Made by a program: the position numbers and the translations under genes. From NCBI GenBank assembly GCA_902583265.1, contig CACHVD010000001.1, forward strand, positions 1 to 64,000: a stretch of DNA of 64,000 nt. Reading direction: 5' to 3'. This DNA is from an uncultured Prochlorococcus sp. Its GTDB lineage: Bacteria > Cyanobacteriota > Cyanobacteriia > PCC-6307 > Cyanobiaceae. Positions 43,799-55,816 of the stretch are shown one piece after another (positions within the stretch are counted from its first letter, which is position 1; every line of letters begins with the position of its first letter). Under the pieces are notes generated by a model, which saw only the letters and a list, made by a program, of their open reading frames with translations, was not told the DNA's origin and made no database searches.

Positions 43799-44839
43799 CT
43801 AGTAAGTGAGTTTTTTCCCATGTTCAAAAAAAGTTTGAGCATTTTCTTCTGGAGTCCCAGGTAAAATTCCATGACCCAAATTAAGAATATATTTCCTATC
43901 TTTAATTTTATTGAAAGTATTATCTATTCTTTCTTTTATTGATTCTTTGTTTCCGAATAAAATGCCAGGGTCAACATTACCTTGAATGCCTATCCCACTA
44001 GGGATTCTTTTACAAGCCTCTTCAATATCTACTGTCCAGTCTAATGAAATTATATCTACTCCAGTTTTTGCCATTCTTTCTATAACACCAGCACTTCCTG
44101 AAATGTAAAGTATTACTGGTGTTTCAGGGTATTCCGCTTTTACAATATCAACAACTTTTTTTTGATAAGGCCCAGCAAAGATATCGTAATCTTGTGGGCT
44201 TAGTTGGCCTGCCCATGAATCAAAAATTTGTACTACTTGAGCTCCAGATTTTATTTGATATTTAAGATATTCACCAATAGATTTTGCGAAATGATCAAGA
44301 AGTTTATGAAGTAAATCTGGTTCTTTAAAAGCCATTGATTTTATTAAAGAATAATTTTTACTGCTTTTACCTTCAACAACATATGCAGCAAGAGTCCAAG
44401 GTGCGCCAACAAAACCTAAAACTGTTGCCTCATTATTCACATCTTTTTTTAGCGAAGAAAGAACTTGCCCAACAAAACTTAAACTCTCACTTGGATTTAA
44501 TTCTTTTAAATTTTCTACTTGGTTAAGAGTTCTTATTGGGTCCTCAATTATTGGACCTTTACTTTCTATTATTTCAAAATTTATGCCCATCCCTGGAAGA
44601 GGTGTGAGAATATCTGAAAAAAGGATCACACCATCTGGTTTGAAAGCATGAAAAGGCTGCATTGAAATCTCATATGATAGTTCTGGATTCTCAGACCTCT
44701 CTCTAAAGCTTGGGTAACGCTCCCTTAAATCTCTATAGATTTTCATATATCTTCCTGCTTGCCTCATCATCCATACTGGAGGCCTATTTACTTTTTTACC
44801 TAATGCGGCAGAAAGTAGTAGCGGTAATTTTTCACCCAT
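43799..44839 (-). CDS. hemE: Uroporphyrinogen decarboxylase
   Basis: '[25 protein letters not shown]', '[16 protein letters not shown]'. Confidence 0.97.
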   Translation of the reverse strand: MGEKLPLLLSAALGKKVNRPPVWMMRQAGRYMKIYRDLRERYPSFRERSENPELSYEISMQPFHAFKPDGVILFSDILTPLPGMGINFEIIESKGPIIEDPIRTLNQVENLKELNPSESLSFVGQVLSSLKKDVNNEATVLGFVGAPWTLAAYVVEGKSSKNYSLIKSMAFKEPDLLHKLLDHFAKSIGEYLKYQIKSGAQVVQIFDSWAGQLSPQDYDIFAGPYQKKVVDIVKAEYPETPVILYISGSAGVIERMAKTGVDIISLDWTVDIEEACKRIPSGIGIQGNVDPGILFGNKESIKERIDNTFNKIKDRKYILNLGHGILPGTPEENAQTFFEHGKKLTY

Positions 44840-44963
44840 TTTTCAATTCAATATGTTTTTAAAAAAAATTTTTTAAAATTCCAACTTAAAAATCTTACAA
44901 TGCTAAGCCGAGTAAAAGTGTTATATGAACATTTATATGAAGCACTAAGTTAAATGAGTTTTC

Positions 44964-47228
44964 TTATTTTTTTGATTGATGTTTGAAGATACTCACGCTT
45001 AATGGGGGTAAAACAAGTTCTAGAGCATTTTGATAATCATGAATATTGTAATTTATAGTTTCTTTACCTCCCATATTTCCTTTATTACTGCCTCCATATC
45101 TAGATCCATCTGAATTAAATATCTCCTTATAAAATCCTTCTACAGGAACACCTACTTTATATGAACCATGAGTATTAGGTGTAAAGTTGGCAACTACAAC
45201 AAGCCACTCATTGGTATCGTTTTCTCTTCTCATAAAACTTATTACCGAATTAGATTTGTCATTACAATCAATCCATTGGAATCCATAAGGATCAAAGTCG
45301 TTTTTCCATAACGCAGGTTCATTTTTATAAAGTACGTTTAGGTCATCAATCAAATTTCTGATACCTTTATGAGGCTCAAATTCTAGTAACTCCCATTGCA
45401 GATCATCCCAAACATTCCATTCTTGTCTTTGCCCAAATTCCATTCCCATAAATATCGTTTTTTTACCAGGGTGGGTCCACATATAAGTTAGTAAAGCTCG
45501 AGTATTTGCATATTTCTTCCAGTCATCGCCAGGCATTTTATGCAAAAGATGACTCTTCCCATGGACAACCTCATCATGACTAAGAGCAAGCATAAAGTTC
45601 TCTGTATAGTTATATGTTATTGAGAAAGTTACACTATTCTGGTGGAATTGCCTAAACCAAGGATCTATCTCAAAATAATCGAGCATATCGTGCATCCATC
45701 CCATATTCCATTTCAAATTAAATCCTAACCCTCCCATATCAGTAGGTTTGGTAACCATTGGCCAAGTTGTTGATTCTTCGGCTATTGAAAGTGCACCTGG
45801 GAAATGTTGGAAGAGTACATGATTAGCCTGTTGAAGAAATTTAACGGCTTCAATATTTTCATTCCCACCATTTTCATTGGGTATCCATTCCCCGTCTGGC
45901 CGTAGATAATCTCTGTAAAGCATTGAAGCTACAGCATCTACTCTTATGCCATCAATATGAAACTCTTCAAACCAATAAACGAGATTGGCTACTAAGAAAT
46001 TTCTTACTTCGTTTCTGCTGTAATTAAATATTAAGGTTCCCCATTCCTTGTGTTCACCTATGCGTGAATCTCCATGCTCATAAAGATGACAACCATCAAA
46101 AAATGCTAACCCATGCTTATCTTTTGGGAAATGACCAGGTACCCAATCAAGAATTACTCCTATGCCCTCTTGATGACATTTATTCACAAACTCTCTAAAT
46201 TCATTTGGGGTGCCAAATCTACTTGTTGGTGCATACCAGCCTGTAACCTGGTATCCCCATGAACCATCGAAAGGATGTTCAGATATTGGCATTAGTTCAA
46301 TATGTGTAAATCCTCTCTTTTTTACGTATGGGATGAGTTTTTCTGTTAATTCTGGATAAGTTAATAATCTTGTCCCAGGTTTTAAATCCGCGGCAGCCAC
46401 TGGGTCTCTTGGTTCACCATTTTCTTCAAGATATTTATTATCTGTAGATTCATGGAGCCAACTTCCTAAATGCATTTCATAAACCGAAATTGGCTTGTTA
46501 ATTTGACTGGAAGAATCTCTATTTGAAATCCAAGAACTATCATTCCAATTAAAGTTTTTCAATTTTGAAACTATTGAACCATTTTGAGGCCTGATTTCAT
46601 GAAGGAAACCATATGGATCAGCTTTCTCATAAATATGGCCTTGTTGGGTTCTTATTTCATATTTGTATGTATCTCCCTCTTGCATTATTGGCATGAATAG
46701 TTCCCAAATTCCCCCTAGTCTTTTTTGCATCGGATGATGTCTTCCATCCCAAGAATTTATATCTCCAATTATCGAGATTGATTTTGCATTTGGAGCCCAA
46801 ATGCAAAACATGACACCTTTTTGATTATTTTCTTCAATGAGATGTGCTCCCATCTTTTCCCAAATATGATGATGATTACCTTCTGCAAAAAGATGCCTAT
46901 CAACTTCACCCATCCATTCTTCTCTATATGACCAAGGGTCATTTTGTGTATGTGTGATCCCACCACGTGAAATATCTATTTCGTAATCAGAATTTGGATT
47001 TTCAGGCAGAATTGCTTCAAAAAGCCATTTATGATTTATGTTTTCCGCCTTATAAGTATTATTTTTATAATTTATTTTTACTTCGTCAGCTTCAGGGACC
47101 CATACTCTTATTACCCATTGTTCTTCATAAAAGTGAGGACCTAATATTTTTAATGGATTATCATTGCAACAATTTTCTAGGTTGATAGCTTCTGATTTAA
47201 TCCAGTCTGCTTGAATTGTCTCTGTCAT
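44964..47228 (-). CDS. glgB: 1,4-alpha-glucan branching enzyme
   Basis: 754 aa; 'YEMHLGSWL', '[29 protein letters not shown]', '[16 protein letters not shown]', '[12 protein letters not shown]'. Confidence 0.96.
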   Translation of the reverse strand: MTETIQADWIKSEAINLENCCNDNPLKILGPHFYEEQWVIRVWVPEADEVKINYKNNTYKAENINHKWLFEAILPENPNSDYEIDISRGGITHTQNDPWSYREEWMGEVDRHLFAEGNHHHIWEKMGAHLIEENNQKGVMFCIWAPNAKSISIIGDINSWDGRHHPMQKRLGGIWELFMPIMQEGDTYKYEIRTQQGHIYEKADPYGFLHEIRPQNGSIVSKLKNFNWNDSSWISNRDSSSQINKPISVYEMHLGSWLHESTDNKYLEENGEPRDPVAAADLKPGTRLLTYPELTEKLIPYVKKRGFTHIELMPISEHPFDGSWGYQVTGWYAPTSRFGTPNEFREFVNKCHQEGIGVILDWVPGHFPKDKHGLAFFDGCHLYEHGDSRIGEHKEWGTLIFNYSRNEVRNFLVANLVYWFEEFHIDGIRVDAVASMLYRDYLRPDGEWIPNENGGNENIEAVKFLQQANHVLFQHFPGALSIAEESTTWPMVTKPTDMGGLGFNLKWNMGWMHDMLDYFEIDPWFRQFHQNSVTFSITYNYTENFMLALSHDEVVHGKSHLLHKMPGDDWKKYANTRALLTYMWTHPGKKTIFMGMEFGQRQEWNVWDDLQWELLEFEPHKGIRNLIDDLNVLYKNEPALWKNDFDPYGFQWIDCNDKSNSVISFMRRENDTNEWLVVVANFTPNTHGSYKVGVPVEGFYKEIFNSDGSRYGGSNKGNMGGKETINYNIHDYQNALELVLPPLSVSIFKHQSKK

Positions 47229-47280
47229 GACTGGTAGATATTAAGGATTAATAATATCAAATGATTAACCAAATAAATAA

Positions 47281-48860
47281 TTATTTACTAAAAAAAGGGG
47301 TCATTTTCATAAATGTTTTATTAAGGCTGAAACTTAGAGTAATAATTCTATGATTTGCTGAAGGCGCTCCAATATTTCCTTCCCCAAATCCAGGATTAAT
47401 TCCAATTGCGGGATAAGCTGCTGCAGATATTGATAAGCGAAGCTTACTTCCTTTAATTAAACAAATATTTGTTGGCTGCATTGTTATTTGATACATGCAT
47501 TCTTCTTTTATTTTGGAGTTTTTAACCCTTAAGAATCCTGTTGAAAATTGATTCACATTCTCATTACCTTCTTCAACTAGGGATAAAGCAAGGCAGATAT
47601 CGAAATTGGGCTGATCACTTTTTACAAGGATTTCTAATTTGGGAACTCCTTTGAAACATTGATCTTCTTCAAAATAATTAGTTTGAAAAACACCTACATC
47701 AAGGCGTTTATCAATAATATTTCTATTAAAGCTTCCTGGATTTGGACCTAGATGACCACCGTCAGATGGAGTAGGTCTCCATGGGTCACTAACAATTGTG
47801 AACCATCCTGATCCTTTTGAATTTATGGTCAGACTTCCATCCTCAACCTCTACATTCGCTGTACCATCGCTTTTTAGCCCAAAAATAAATTCAGGATGAA
47901 ATTTATTATCTAATTCTTCCCATTTATGTAATGAAATATTCCATATTTTTTTCTCTTCTTTTAAATTCTTAGAATTATATTTCTCATCTGATTTTAAATG
48001 TTTATCAAAAAATTTTAATAAAGATTCTTGTGACCCCTCCCACCAATTTAGATGTGTCGCATTCCCAATAATAATTTCTGGGTTTCCTCCAGCTTCTTTA
48101 GATTTTTTATAAAGATCAAAGGCACCTTTTAAATGTGGATCCCAAAGCCCTCCAATAATTAACATAGGTTGTTTAATCCATGTTGATATTGGTTTAAATT
48201 CTTCAAATGGGCGTGCATTATTAAAATTTTCAAGCCATTCCAAGACAAAGCTACTAGGATCGTATTTTTTTAAAGTATCAATTCCTTCAATTAAATAACT
48301 TTTTTTTCTAATGCTAATCTTATTTTTTTCCACTCAAAAAATTTATTTTCTCTTTTCATTTTTAGTGCTGAGATTTGAAGTCCCCATGCAATATTGTTAT
48401 GCCACCAAAATGCTCCTCCATCTGAGCACCAATGATCCTTAATGTTCATCCCAGTCATTGCTGGAGATAAACAATCGGGCGGCTTTGAATTTAACTCACC
48501 AGTTAATTGAGTAAATCCTTGATATGAAAAACCATATAAGCCAAGTTTTCCATTACATTCTTTTAGAGACCTTACCCATTCATGTGTTTCTGAAGTGTCG
48601 CTAGCTTCTTGAGAAAAACCATTAAAAACTCCTTCAGAAGAACCCATACCTCTAACATCTTGAATTATTACCATATACCCTTTAGAAGCCCACCATTCAG
48701 GGTGGGAATAGGTAATAGTTGAAGCTATTTCTTTGCCATAAGGTTGTCTCATCAATAATGTAGGCCATGGCCCATTACCACTAGGCAACCAAATCCTCGA
48801 TGTAAGTCTTACTCCATCTCTAAGTACTAGAGACTTATCAAACCATCTTGAACCAGACAT
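47281..48860 (-). pseudogene. CocE/NonD-type X-Pro dipeptidyl-peptidase-like hydrolase, split by a frameshift at an A8 run
   Basis: N-terminal ORF 48291..48860 ('LPSGNGPWPTLLMRQPYGK', 'IQDVRGMGSSEGVFNGF', 'GLYGFSYQGFTQL') and C-terminal ORF 47281..48333 overlap in different frames of the same strand; joining at T8 (48300-48307 on +) gives one continuous product. Confidence 0.8.
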
Positions 48861-48867
48861 TTAGGAT

Positions 48868-49134
48868 TTAGATGATGTCTGGACAGTGCAGTCCAATGAC
48901 GTAAATAGAAAAGATCTCTGCATTAACGGGAGTTAACTTTTTTTTGTTTGATACATACTCTATAGCTATATCTGAATTCGCGGAAATACCCTTTGAATTA
49001 AACTCCCTAAATTTATTACATATATCAATAGCCTCAACCGGATTCTTTTTTACACTTTCTAACAAATTAGATTGACTATAGACAGGGTATAAAGAGTTGG
49101 AAAACAAAAATAACAAAAATAATAAAGGCTTCAT
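48868..49134 (-). CDS. Small secreted conserved hypothetical protein
   Basis: 88 aa, N-terminal signal-like 'MKPLLFLLFLFSNSLYPVYSQ'. Confidence 0.6.
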   Translation of the reverse strand: MKPLLFLLFLFSNSLYPVYSQSNLLESVKKNPVEAIDICNKFREFNSKGISANSDIAIEYVSNKKKLTPVNAEIFSIYVIGLHCPDII

Positions 49135-49185
49135 TATTAATAATTTTTTTTGATTCTACATTAAAAAAATTTTTTAACCAAGATT

Positions 49186-49593
49186 TCAAATGGATTTGTT
49201 GATTTGACTTGCCTTTTTAATCCATTCTTTTAAAAGGTTAAAAGTGGTTTCTGTATTGGTTTTTACTCTAAGAGTTCTTTCTAATCTACCAATTTTGCGT
49301 TCTAATTCGTATGGAGTGGATAGTGATAACGACTTAATAGAAGATATACCGCAATGTAAAAGTAAATATGCTTGCGGTGGAGAAATTCCAATTTCTTTTT
49401 TAAAAATAGCTATAGCTCTAATCTTCTTTAGATTATTCAATGTACAAAGTGAGGAATTTCTTTGAATATCATTTATATCTAGGTCTGAAAGATTACTTAA
49501 TTTTTCAAAGTCAGTTAGATTGTTTTGAATAAAAAAAGATTTCTCATGTCTAAAGTTAGTTGGCAAAAAGTCTAAAAATTTTTTAATTTCCAT
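49186..49593 (-). CDS. DUF4332-like helix-hairpin-helix protein
   Basis: 135 aa; 'LTDFEKLSNLSDLDINDIQRNSSL...IGISPPQAYLLLHCGISSIKSLSLSTPYELERKI'. Confidence 0.7.
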   Translation of the reverse strand: MEIKKFLDFLPTNFRHEKSFFIQNNLTDFEKLSNLSDLDINDIQRNSSLCTLNNLKKIRAIAIFKKEIGISPPQAYLLLHCGISSIKSLSLSTPYELERKIGRLERTLRVKTNTETTFNLLKEWIKKASQINKSI

Positions 49594-49603
49594 TTTTCAG
49601 AGA

Positions 49604-50047
49604 CTAATTCATTTTGACATTTTTTTGAATTTCTCCTATTACAACTGGCTTACTTACACCCTCTGAAATTTTTTCAAGTTTCCTTATCTTTATTTTTACG
49701 TTAGCACCCGAACGGCTACCTTTCATTAGATTTTCCGATAATTGTTCTAAAGTTGGTTTAATAGATTCTTCTGGAAAGTCATCTTCTGCCTTGGCAATAA
49801 TCAAATCGAACCCATTATCATAAACAATTGGAACATATTTTGCACCTTCTATTACAACTTTTTCGGTGTAACTTTGTATAAATGCCCAACTACTCAAAGA
49901 AAGTAATAATGAAAAGATAGTTGCTCCAATTATTCGAAATTTAAAGCCAAAATTAAATATAAAAGCTGCTATGGTACAAATGAAAAGAAATATTCCAAAG
50001 AATCCAAAAATTTTGGGTGTGTTCTCTAATAGTTCAAAAAAAGACAT
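49604..50047 (-). CDS. Ycf51/DUF2518-like membrane protein
   Basis: 147 aa; two TM segments followed by 'KYVPIVYDNGFDLIIAKAEDDFPEESIKPTLEQLSENLMKGSRSGANVKIKIRKLEKI'. Confidence 0.72.
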   Translation of the reverse strand: MSFFELLENTPKIFGFFGIFLFICTIAAFIFNFGFKFRIIGATIFSLLLSLSSWAFIQSYTEKVVIEGAKYVPIVYDNGFDLIIAKAEDDFPEESIKPTLEQLSENLMKGSRSGANVKIKIRKLEKISEGVSKPVVIGEIQKNVKMN

Positions 50048-50099
50048 TTAGTGGCTTTGCCCTCATTAATTTCTTATATTTTGTAAGCCTACTCTATTT

Positions 50100-53000
50100 T
50101 TGGGCTCTAACTTGAAAAAAATTAGATCTCTAAATTTAAATACCAAAATTCTTTTTGTAGGGATGCTTTTCTCCTTCGGTTTTTTAGGCACTTTTTTATT
50201 AAATAATTTCTTAAAAGAAACCTATAGTTCTAGGAAATTACAACTAGAAGAAAGTATTGAGACTCTTTTAGATAAAAATGTTGATTTAGGTCATTATGTT
50301 GGGATTAGATTCCTAGGCTTTTCTCTGGGTAATTCTAAAATTAAGGATAAAAAAAATATTAATTCTGAAATTAAAGCTAAAAATGTATATGTGGGCATTA
50401 TGCCTTTAAGATCTTTTTTAAAACAAAAATTGATTGTAAAAATAATGCCTGAGCAAGCTGAAATTAATATTGATGGAGATTTTTTTAAAAGGGATAAACC
50501 TATTGAAAAAGACAGAAGTACAAACGAATCAAAATTAAAATATGACCTGTATTTTAAATTAAATAAATATTCAATTCTAAATCTTAAAAAATCAGGATTA
50601 GCAGCAAAAGTAAAAGGTCACGTTGTTTATAGTTCAACCAATAGAGAAATTATTTCAAATATAAAATCAAAATTTGAAGGTAAAGGTCTTCTAGAATTTA
50701 AAGTTAATACAAAATTAAATAAAGACTTTTTAAAGCTGGAGTTATTTTCTAATGGATTAGATCTTGAGAGCTCTTCGTATACTATTGGGCAGAGAAAAAT
50801 TAGCTTTAAAAAAGGTAATTTTAAATCTAACTTTAAATTTAATAAATCACCAAAACAAACATTTTGCAAAGGCAGTTTTTCTTTTACTAATATAAAAATA
50901 AAACCAGAAGATTTCTCAGAAAATATAAATTCAGATTTAACTAAGTTTTTTTGTAAAGATAATTATTTAATAGGAAATTCCGAAAACTTAAATTACGGAA
51001 CTTTGAATTCAAACTTTAATCTTAATATTCCATTAAATAAAAGTTCTAACAAAATTGATCTAAAAGGAAGCGTAGGATATGTTGATAGTCTGAATCCAGA
51101 TATTGAACTATCGGGAAATTTCCCCTATTGGTTTGATAAAAGGGGGATTAATTTTGGTCATATTGATTCTAATTTCAAAATAAATAGAACTCAATTATCT
51201 AATTTAAATATTTTCCGAAATAATGATATTAGAGGATTCGTTACTGCAAAAGGTGAATTAAAAGGAAACATTAGTGATCCCGAGATTTCAATAAAATTTA
51301 ATGTTGATTATCCGCATTTCAAAGGAATTCGGATCAGAGAAATATGGGAGGGAGATATTAGAAATAAAAATGACAAATTTATGTTAAATATGAAAAATAG
51401 ATATTCTCCGATTCCTTCATTTCTCTCTACAGAGTTTGATACTAATTTAAAATTAGATAATCTATCTTTTAGTAGAATTTTTAATTCTAATAAAGGAAGT
51501 ATAAAATTAATTAAAGAGAATAATAGTTATATATGGACAGCTAACAATTTTCCTCTTGATGAACTTGAATTATCAATAAGAGATAATCAATTCGATAGAA
51601 TTGAAGGAATTATTAATGGTTCTGGATCAATATCTTCAGATCAGTCCTATCTAAATGGTCGACTGGCTTGGAGTCTAGGTAAATATAGAAATATAGAGCT
51701 AGATAACTCCTTATTTGATTTTAACTTCAAAGAGAATTCTTTTAATTTTAGCTCATCATTTTATCCAATTAATGGAGGAATAATTGAAGCAGACTATAAC
51801 TCAAATAAAAATAATTTTATTAATTTAAACTTAAGTAATATAAGTACTAGTTGGACAATAATGACCGCCATTGACATCTTTAATTTTGATACTAAAAAAG
51901 TACCTTCAATAAGTAATTCAAACATATTGGATGACTTGGAAATAAATAAAGATGAGAGTTCTTTTAAAGAGAGGATTGATTTTATAAATGACTTTATTCA
52001 AAATAATAATGAGCAAGATGAAAAATTTAATTTACAAAAATATTTAAATAAATTCACAAGTAGATATAGTGCAAAAGTATCTATTGAAGGCGATAGGCAA
52101 AGCAACTATAAATTAAATGCAAAATTAAATGGCTATCTTGATGTTTCGAGCGATGATTATAAAAGTAAAAAAGAGGAATTTTCTATTGATTTAGAAGGAG
52201 GATTATTAAGAGGTAAAGGTTCATTAATAATTAAAAAACTACCATTAAGTGCTGCAAATATTTTTTTAGATCAATCAAGAGATTTTCTAGGAGGTTTGGA
52301 TATGCAATTATTTTATGATCTCGATACAAAATCTTTCTCGAGTGAAATTTACTCCAATAATTTATCAATAAATAATAACAAAATATTATTTGATAAAGGA
52401 ATAATTGAATTTAATAATTCTATTTTTGATATTGATTTTTCCCTTCTAATAAATGACTCAAAAGACCCGATTAATGTTGAAGGATCAATACCTACTAAAT
52501 CATCAGATAAATTAGATCTAAGATTAATTGGTAATGGAAAATTTATTGAGTTAATAGATATTTTTGCTGATGAATACTTTACCTTTAAAGAAGGCGAAGT
52601 GAATCTCCGAATGATAGTAAAAGGGACTTTAAATAAACCAATATTGAATGGTTTTATAGTAATTAAAGACTCCGAAATTGATTTGTATAGCAACATAATA
52701 AAAGATATTAATAGCTTGATAATTTTTGATTTTGATTCTTTAGAAATCAAAAATTTAAAAGCAAAAGCATCAGATTCTGGAAATATCTTCATAAAAGGAT
52801 CTTTGCCTTTTTACAGTAATAATGATCCAGGTAAATCAGAGATTAATTTGATAACGAATAAATTTACTTTTAAGACAGAAAACTCTAATTTTTTAATAGA
52901 TTCAGATATAGATTTAAGTGGATCATTTGAAACCCCTGTTTTGGCAGGTAATTTATCTCTTAATAAGGGATTTATTAACTTTAATAGCAATAATCAAAAA

Positions 53001-54059
53001 AATAAATTAAATAAAAATATTAAGCGAGAGGAAGATAAAAATGATTGGCCAGAACTCTATTGGAATAATGATGAGAATATTGAAATAATTTCAAATGAAA
53101 CAATTTTGAATTCTGTTCTTTTAGGAGAAACTTTGCCAAATTATTTAGATAATTTAAGTTTTAATAATCTTAAATTAAAACTTGGACCAGATTTTAAACT
53201 TCAATATTCAGAAATAGTTCAAGCTTATTTAAATACCAAATTAGACCTTAATATAAATGGAAGGGTAGGAAAAGACTTAAACGCTAGAGGTCTAATTTAT
53301 CTTGAAAAAGGTAGAGCTAATTTGTATACCACACCATTTAAACTTGATAAAAACAAAGACAATTATATTTTATTTGCATCAAGAAGCGGTGTAGTTCCAT
53401 TTATTAATTTTTCGCTGGTTAGTAAAGTGCCAGACTCCATAATACCTATAAGTGAAAATAATCAGGATTCAAATTTCTCAGGTGATCTTGATGTAAATAC
53501 TACTTCTAGTGGTTTTGGATCATTTGGAATTGGTAATTCAAGGCTTATTAAAATTGAAGCATCTTACGAAGGTTTTTTGGATCAATTATCTTTTGAAGAT
53601 GAAAATAGAAGAATCCAATTAAGAAGTACTCCAAGTTATAGTAGATCACAAATAATTGGTTTAATTGGAGGTAACTCTGCAAATTTAATTAATAGAGCAT
53701 TTATTTCTCAACTTAATAATGCGGATGCTTTTAGTGAAAGATTTCAGTTGTCCTTATATCCAGCTTTAATAGAAAACAATGATTCCTTAAATAATATTTT
53801 TTCAAATGAAAATTTAGATTTAGAAATTGATGGACAATCATCTTCTAATGAGGAATTTTCTTCTCAAGCTTGGGTAGCTGAACTAGGACTGGATATTACT
53901 GATTCAATAAATTTTGCCTTTCAAACCGTTCCCAGTAGAGATGACCTTTCACCTTTAGGAATTTTGACTTTTCAGGCCAATCCAAACCTAGAATTATTAG
54001 GTTCTTATGATTCTAATGGGGATTGGAAAAGTCAAGTTCAATTATTTTTTAGATATTAA
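50100..54059 (+). CDS. TamB/DUF490-domain translocation and assembly module protein
   Basis: 1319 aa, N-terminal TM, repetitive beta-rich body, C-terminal 'GRVGKDLNARGLIYLEKGRANLYTTPFKLD', 'STPSYSRSQIIGLIGG'. Confidence 0.88.
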   Translation: MGSNLKKIRSLNLNTKILFVGMLFSFGFLGTFLLNNFLKETYSSRKLQLEESIETLLDKNVDLGHYVGIRFLGFSLGNSKIKDKKNINSEIKAKNVYVGIMPLRSFLKQKLIVKIMPEQAEINIDGDFFKRDKPIEKDRSTNESKLKYDLYFKLNKYSILNLKKSGLAAKVKGHVVYSSTNREIISNIKSKFEGKGLLEFKVNTKLNKDFLKLELFSNGLDLESSSYTIGQRKISFKKGNFKSNFKFNKSPKQTFCKGSFSFTNIKIKPEDFSENINSDLTKFFCKDNYLIGNSENLNYGTLNSNFNLNIPLNKSSNKIDLKGSVGYVDSLNPDIELSGNFPYWFDKRGINFGHIDSNFKINRTQLSNLNIFRNNDIRGFVTAKGELKGNISDPEISIKFNVDYPHFKGIRIREIWEGDIRNKNDKFMLNMKNRYSPIPSFLSTEFDTNLKLDNLSFSRIFNSNKGSIKLIKENNSYIWTANNFPLDELELSIRDNQFDRIEGIINGSGSISSDQSYLNGRLAWSLGKYRNIELDNSLFDFNFKENSFNFSSSFYPINGGIIEADYNSNKNNFINLNLSNISTSWTIMTAIDIFNFDTKKVPSISNSNILDDLEINKDESSFKERIDFINDFIQNNNEQDEKFNLQKYLNKFTSRYSAKVSIEGDRQSNYKLNAKLNGYLDVSSDDYKSKKEEFSIDLEGGLLRGKGSLIIKKLPLSAANIFLDQSRDFLGGLDMQLFYDLDTKSFSSEIYSNNLSINNNKILFDKGIIEFNNSIFDIDFSLLINDSKDPINVEGSIPTKSSDKLDLRLIGNGKFIELIDIFADEYFTFKEGEVNLRMIVKGTLNKPILNGFIVIKDSEIDLYSNIIKDINSLIIFDFDSLEIKNLKAKASDSGNIFIKGSLPFYSNNDPGKSEINLITNKFTFKTENSNFLIDSDIDLSGSFETPVLAGNLSLNKGFINFNSNNQKNKLNKNIKREEDKNDWPELYWNNDENIEIISNETILNSVLLGETLPNYLDNLSFNNLKLKLGPDFKLQYSEIVQAYLNTKLDLNINGRVGKDLNARGLIYLEKGRANLYTTPFKLDKNKDNYILFASRSGVVPFINFSLVSKVPDSIIPISENNQDSNFSGDLDVNTTSSGFGSFGIGNSRLIKIEASYEGFLDQLSFEDENRRIQLRSTPSYSRSQIIGLIGGNSANLINRAFISQLNNADAFSERFQLSLYPALIENNDSLNNIFSNENLDLEIDGQSSSNEEFSSQAWVAELGLDITDSINFAFQTVPSRDDLSPLGILTFQANPNLELLGSYDSNGDWKSQVQLFFRY

Positions 54060-54126
54060 CTCGAAAAGAAAGGTAGTTTAAAGAATCGTTAATTTCAATT
54101 ATTATTAAATTAACTAAAAAAATATT

Positions 54127-55437
54127 ATGGCTAATATCTTTGAAGTTCCTCAACCAGGTAATGATCTTTTAGAAAAAGCTGATCTAGTTCGTTTGGCATC
54201 AATAAAAATAAGTCAAACTGAAAATCATAATAGAATTAGAGCCTTAAATTTTATGGCTGATTATCTAGAAAAAAATACTAAAGAAATTTTAGAGGCTAAT
54301 AGTGAAGACTATAAAAGAGCAGAACAGAAGGGAATTTCAAGGGCTTTACTTTCTAGATTAAAGTTATCAAAAGAAAAATTAAATTCAGGAATTGAAGGAG
54401 TAAGAAAAGTTGGAGATTTGGCTGATCCTGTAAATCAAGTTCAAATTAGAAGAGAGCTTTCAAAGGGATTGATCTTAGAAAGAAAAACTGTGCCAATCGG
54501 AGTCTTAGGGGTTATTTTTGAATCAAGGCCAGATGCTGTGATGCAAATTAGTTCTTTAGCAATAAGATCAGGTAATGGAGTAATGCTAAAAGGTGGTAGT
54601 GAAGCAAGTTTAACAAATACTGCAATAGTCAATGGCTTACAAAAGGGTTTATGTGAATCAGGTCTTGATAAAAATGCAATATGTTTACTAACAAGCAGAA
54701 AAGACAGCATGTCGATGTTAAATCTTGAGAAATATATTAATTTAATAATTCCTAGAGGAAGTAATGAATTAGTTAAATTTATTCAGGAGAATACAAAAAT
54801 CCCTGTGCTAGGCCATGCGGATGGAATTTGTCATTTGTTTATAGATATTGAGGCGAATCTCGAGATGGCTTTATCAGTTGCTTTGGATAGTAAAATTCAA
54901 TATCCTGCAGCATGCAATGCTATTGAAACATTATTAGTTCATAAAGATATCGCTCCAGCTTTTTTAGAAAAAGCCATACCTTTGTTTAATTCAAATGAAG
55001 TTAAATTAATTGGAGATAAAAGATCAGTTGAATTAGGTTTAAAGTATCAAGCTAGTTTAGAAGATTGGCAAACTGAATATTTAGATTTAATTTTATCAAT
55101 AAAAATTGTTGATGATATTGATGAGGCAATAACTCATATTCAAAAATTTAGTTCAAAACACACAGATGGAATAATTACTGACAATCCAATTACTGCCAAT
55201 AAATTTATGAATATAGTTGATAGTGCAGGCGTTTTTCATAATTGTTCTACAAGGTTTGCAGATGGGTTTAGATATGGATTCGGAGCAGAAGTTGGGATAT
55301 CTACTCAAACTCTGCCGCCAAGAGGACCTGTGGGTCTAGAAGGTTTGATAACTTATAAATATTTTCTAAAAGGTAATGGAAATATAGTTGATGATTTTTC
55401 ATCCGGAAAAGCTATCTATACTCATAAAGATCTTTAA
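54127..55437 (+). CDS. proA: Gamma-glutamyl phosphate reductase
   Basis: 'VPIGVLGVIFESRPDAVMQISSLAIRSGNGVMLKGGSEA', 'NCSTRFADGFRYGFGAEVGIST'. Confidence 0.96.
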   Translation: MANIFEVPQPGNDLLEKADLVRLASIKISQTENHNRIRALNFMADYLEKNTKEILEANSEDYKRAEQKGISRALLSRLKLSKEKLNSGIEGVRKVGDLADPVNQVQIRRELSKGLILERKTVPIGVLGVIFESRPDAVMQISSLAIRSGNGVMLKGGSEASLTNTAIVNGLQKGLCESGLDKNAICLLTSRKDSMSMLNLEKYINLIIPRGSNELVKFIQENTKIPVLGHADGICHLFIDIEANLEMALSVALDSKIQYPAACNAIETLLVHKDIAPAFLEKAIPLFNSNEVKLIGDKRSVELGLKYQASLEDWQTEYLDLILSIKIVDDIDEAITHIQKFSSKHTDGIITDNPITANKFMNIVDSAGVFHNCSTRFADGFRYGFGAEVGISTQTLPPRGPVGLEGLITYKYFLKGNGNIVDDFSSGKAIYTHKDL

Positions 55438-55442
55438 AACTT

Positions 55443-55811
55443 TTGATGATGGAAACGTTTTTAAAAATTGAGAATATTAAACTTTGGGCGAGGGTTGGCG
55501 TTCTTGATGAAGAAAGGAAATTAGGACAATTATTTAGCTTGGATATATTTTTGTGGACTGATTTTGAGAAGTGTACTGTAAATGATGATATAAAAAAAAC
55601 AGTTGACTATTCAAAATTGGTTGAAATTTTAAAAGGTCAATCAAAGAAAATATATTGTTTTACAATCGAAAGATATTCAAACGCAATTTTAGAAATTATC
55701 GATAGTGAATTTAAGCTTTCTAAAATCAAAATTATTTTGACAAAATGTAATCCTCCAATTGTTGGGTTTGATGGAAAGGTGTCAATAGTAAGAATTCTTG
55801 AAAATAATTAA
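55443..55811 (+). CDS. folB: Dihydroneopterin aldolase
   Basis: 'IENIKLWARVGVLDEERKLGQLFSLDI', 'TVDYSKLVEILK'. Confidence 0.9.
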   Translation: MMMETFLKIENIKLWARVGVLDEERKLGQLFSLDIFLWTDFEKCTVNDDIKKTVDYSKLVEILKGQSKKIYCFTIERYSNAILEIIDSEFKLSKIKIILTKCNPPIVGFDGKVSIVRILENN

Positions 55812-55816
55812 AAGTT

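Noticed and set aside
52349-52792. 147-aa minus-strand ORF inside the TamB-like gene
   Set aside because: Antisense to a long continuous coding frame; Ile/Lys/Ser-rich AT-composition artefact.
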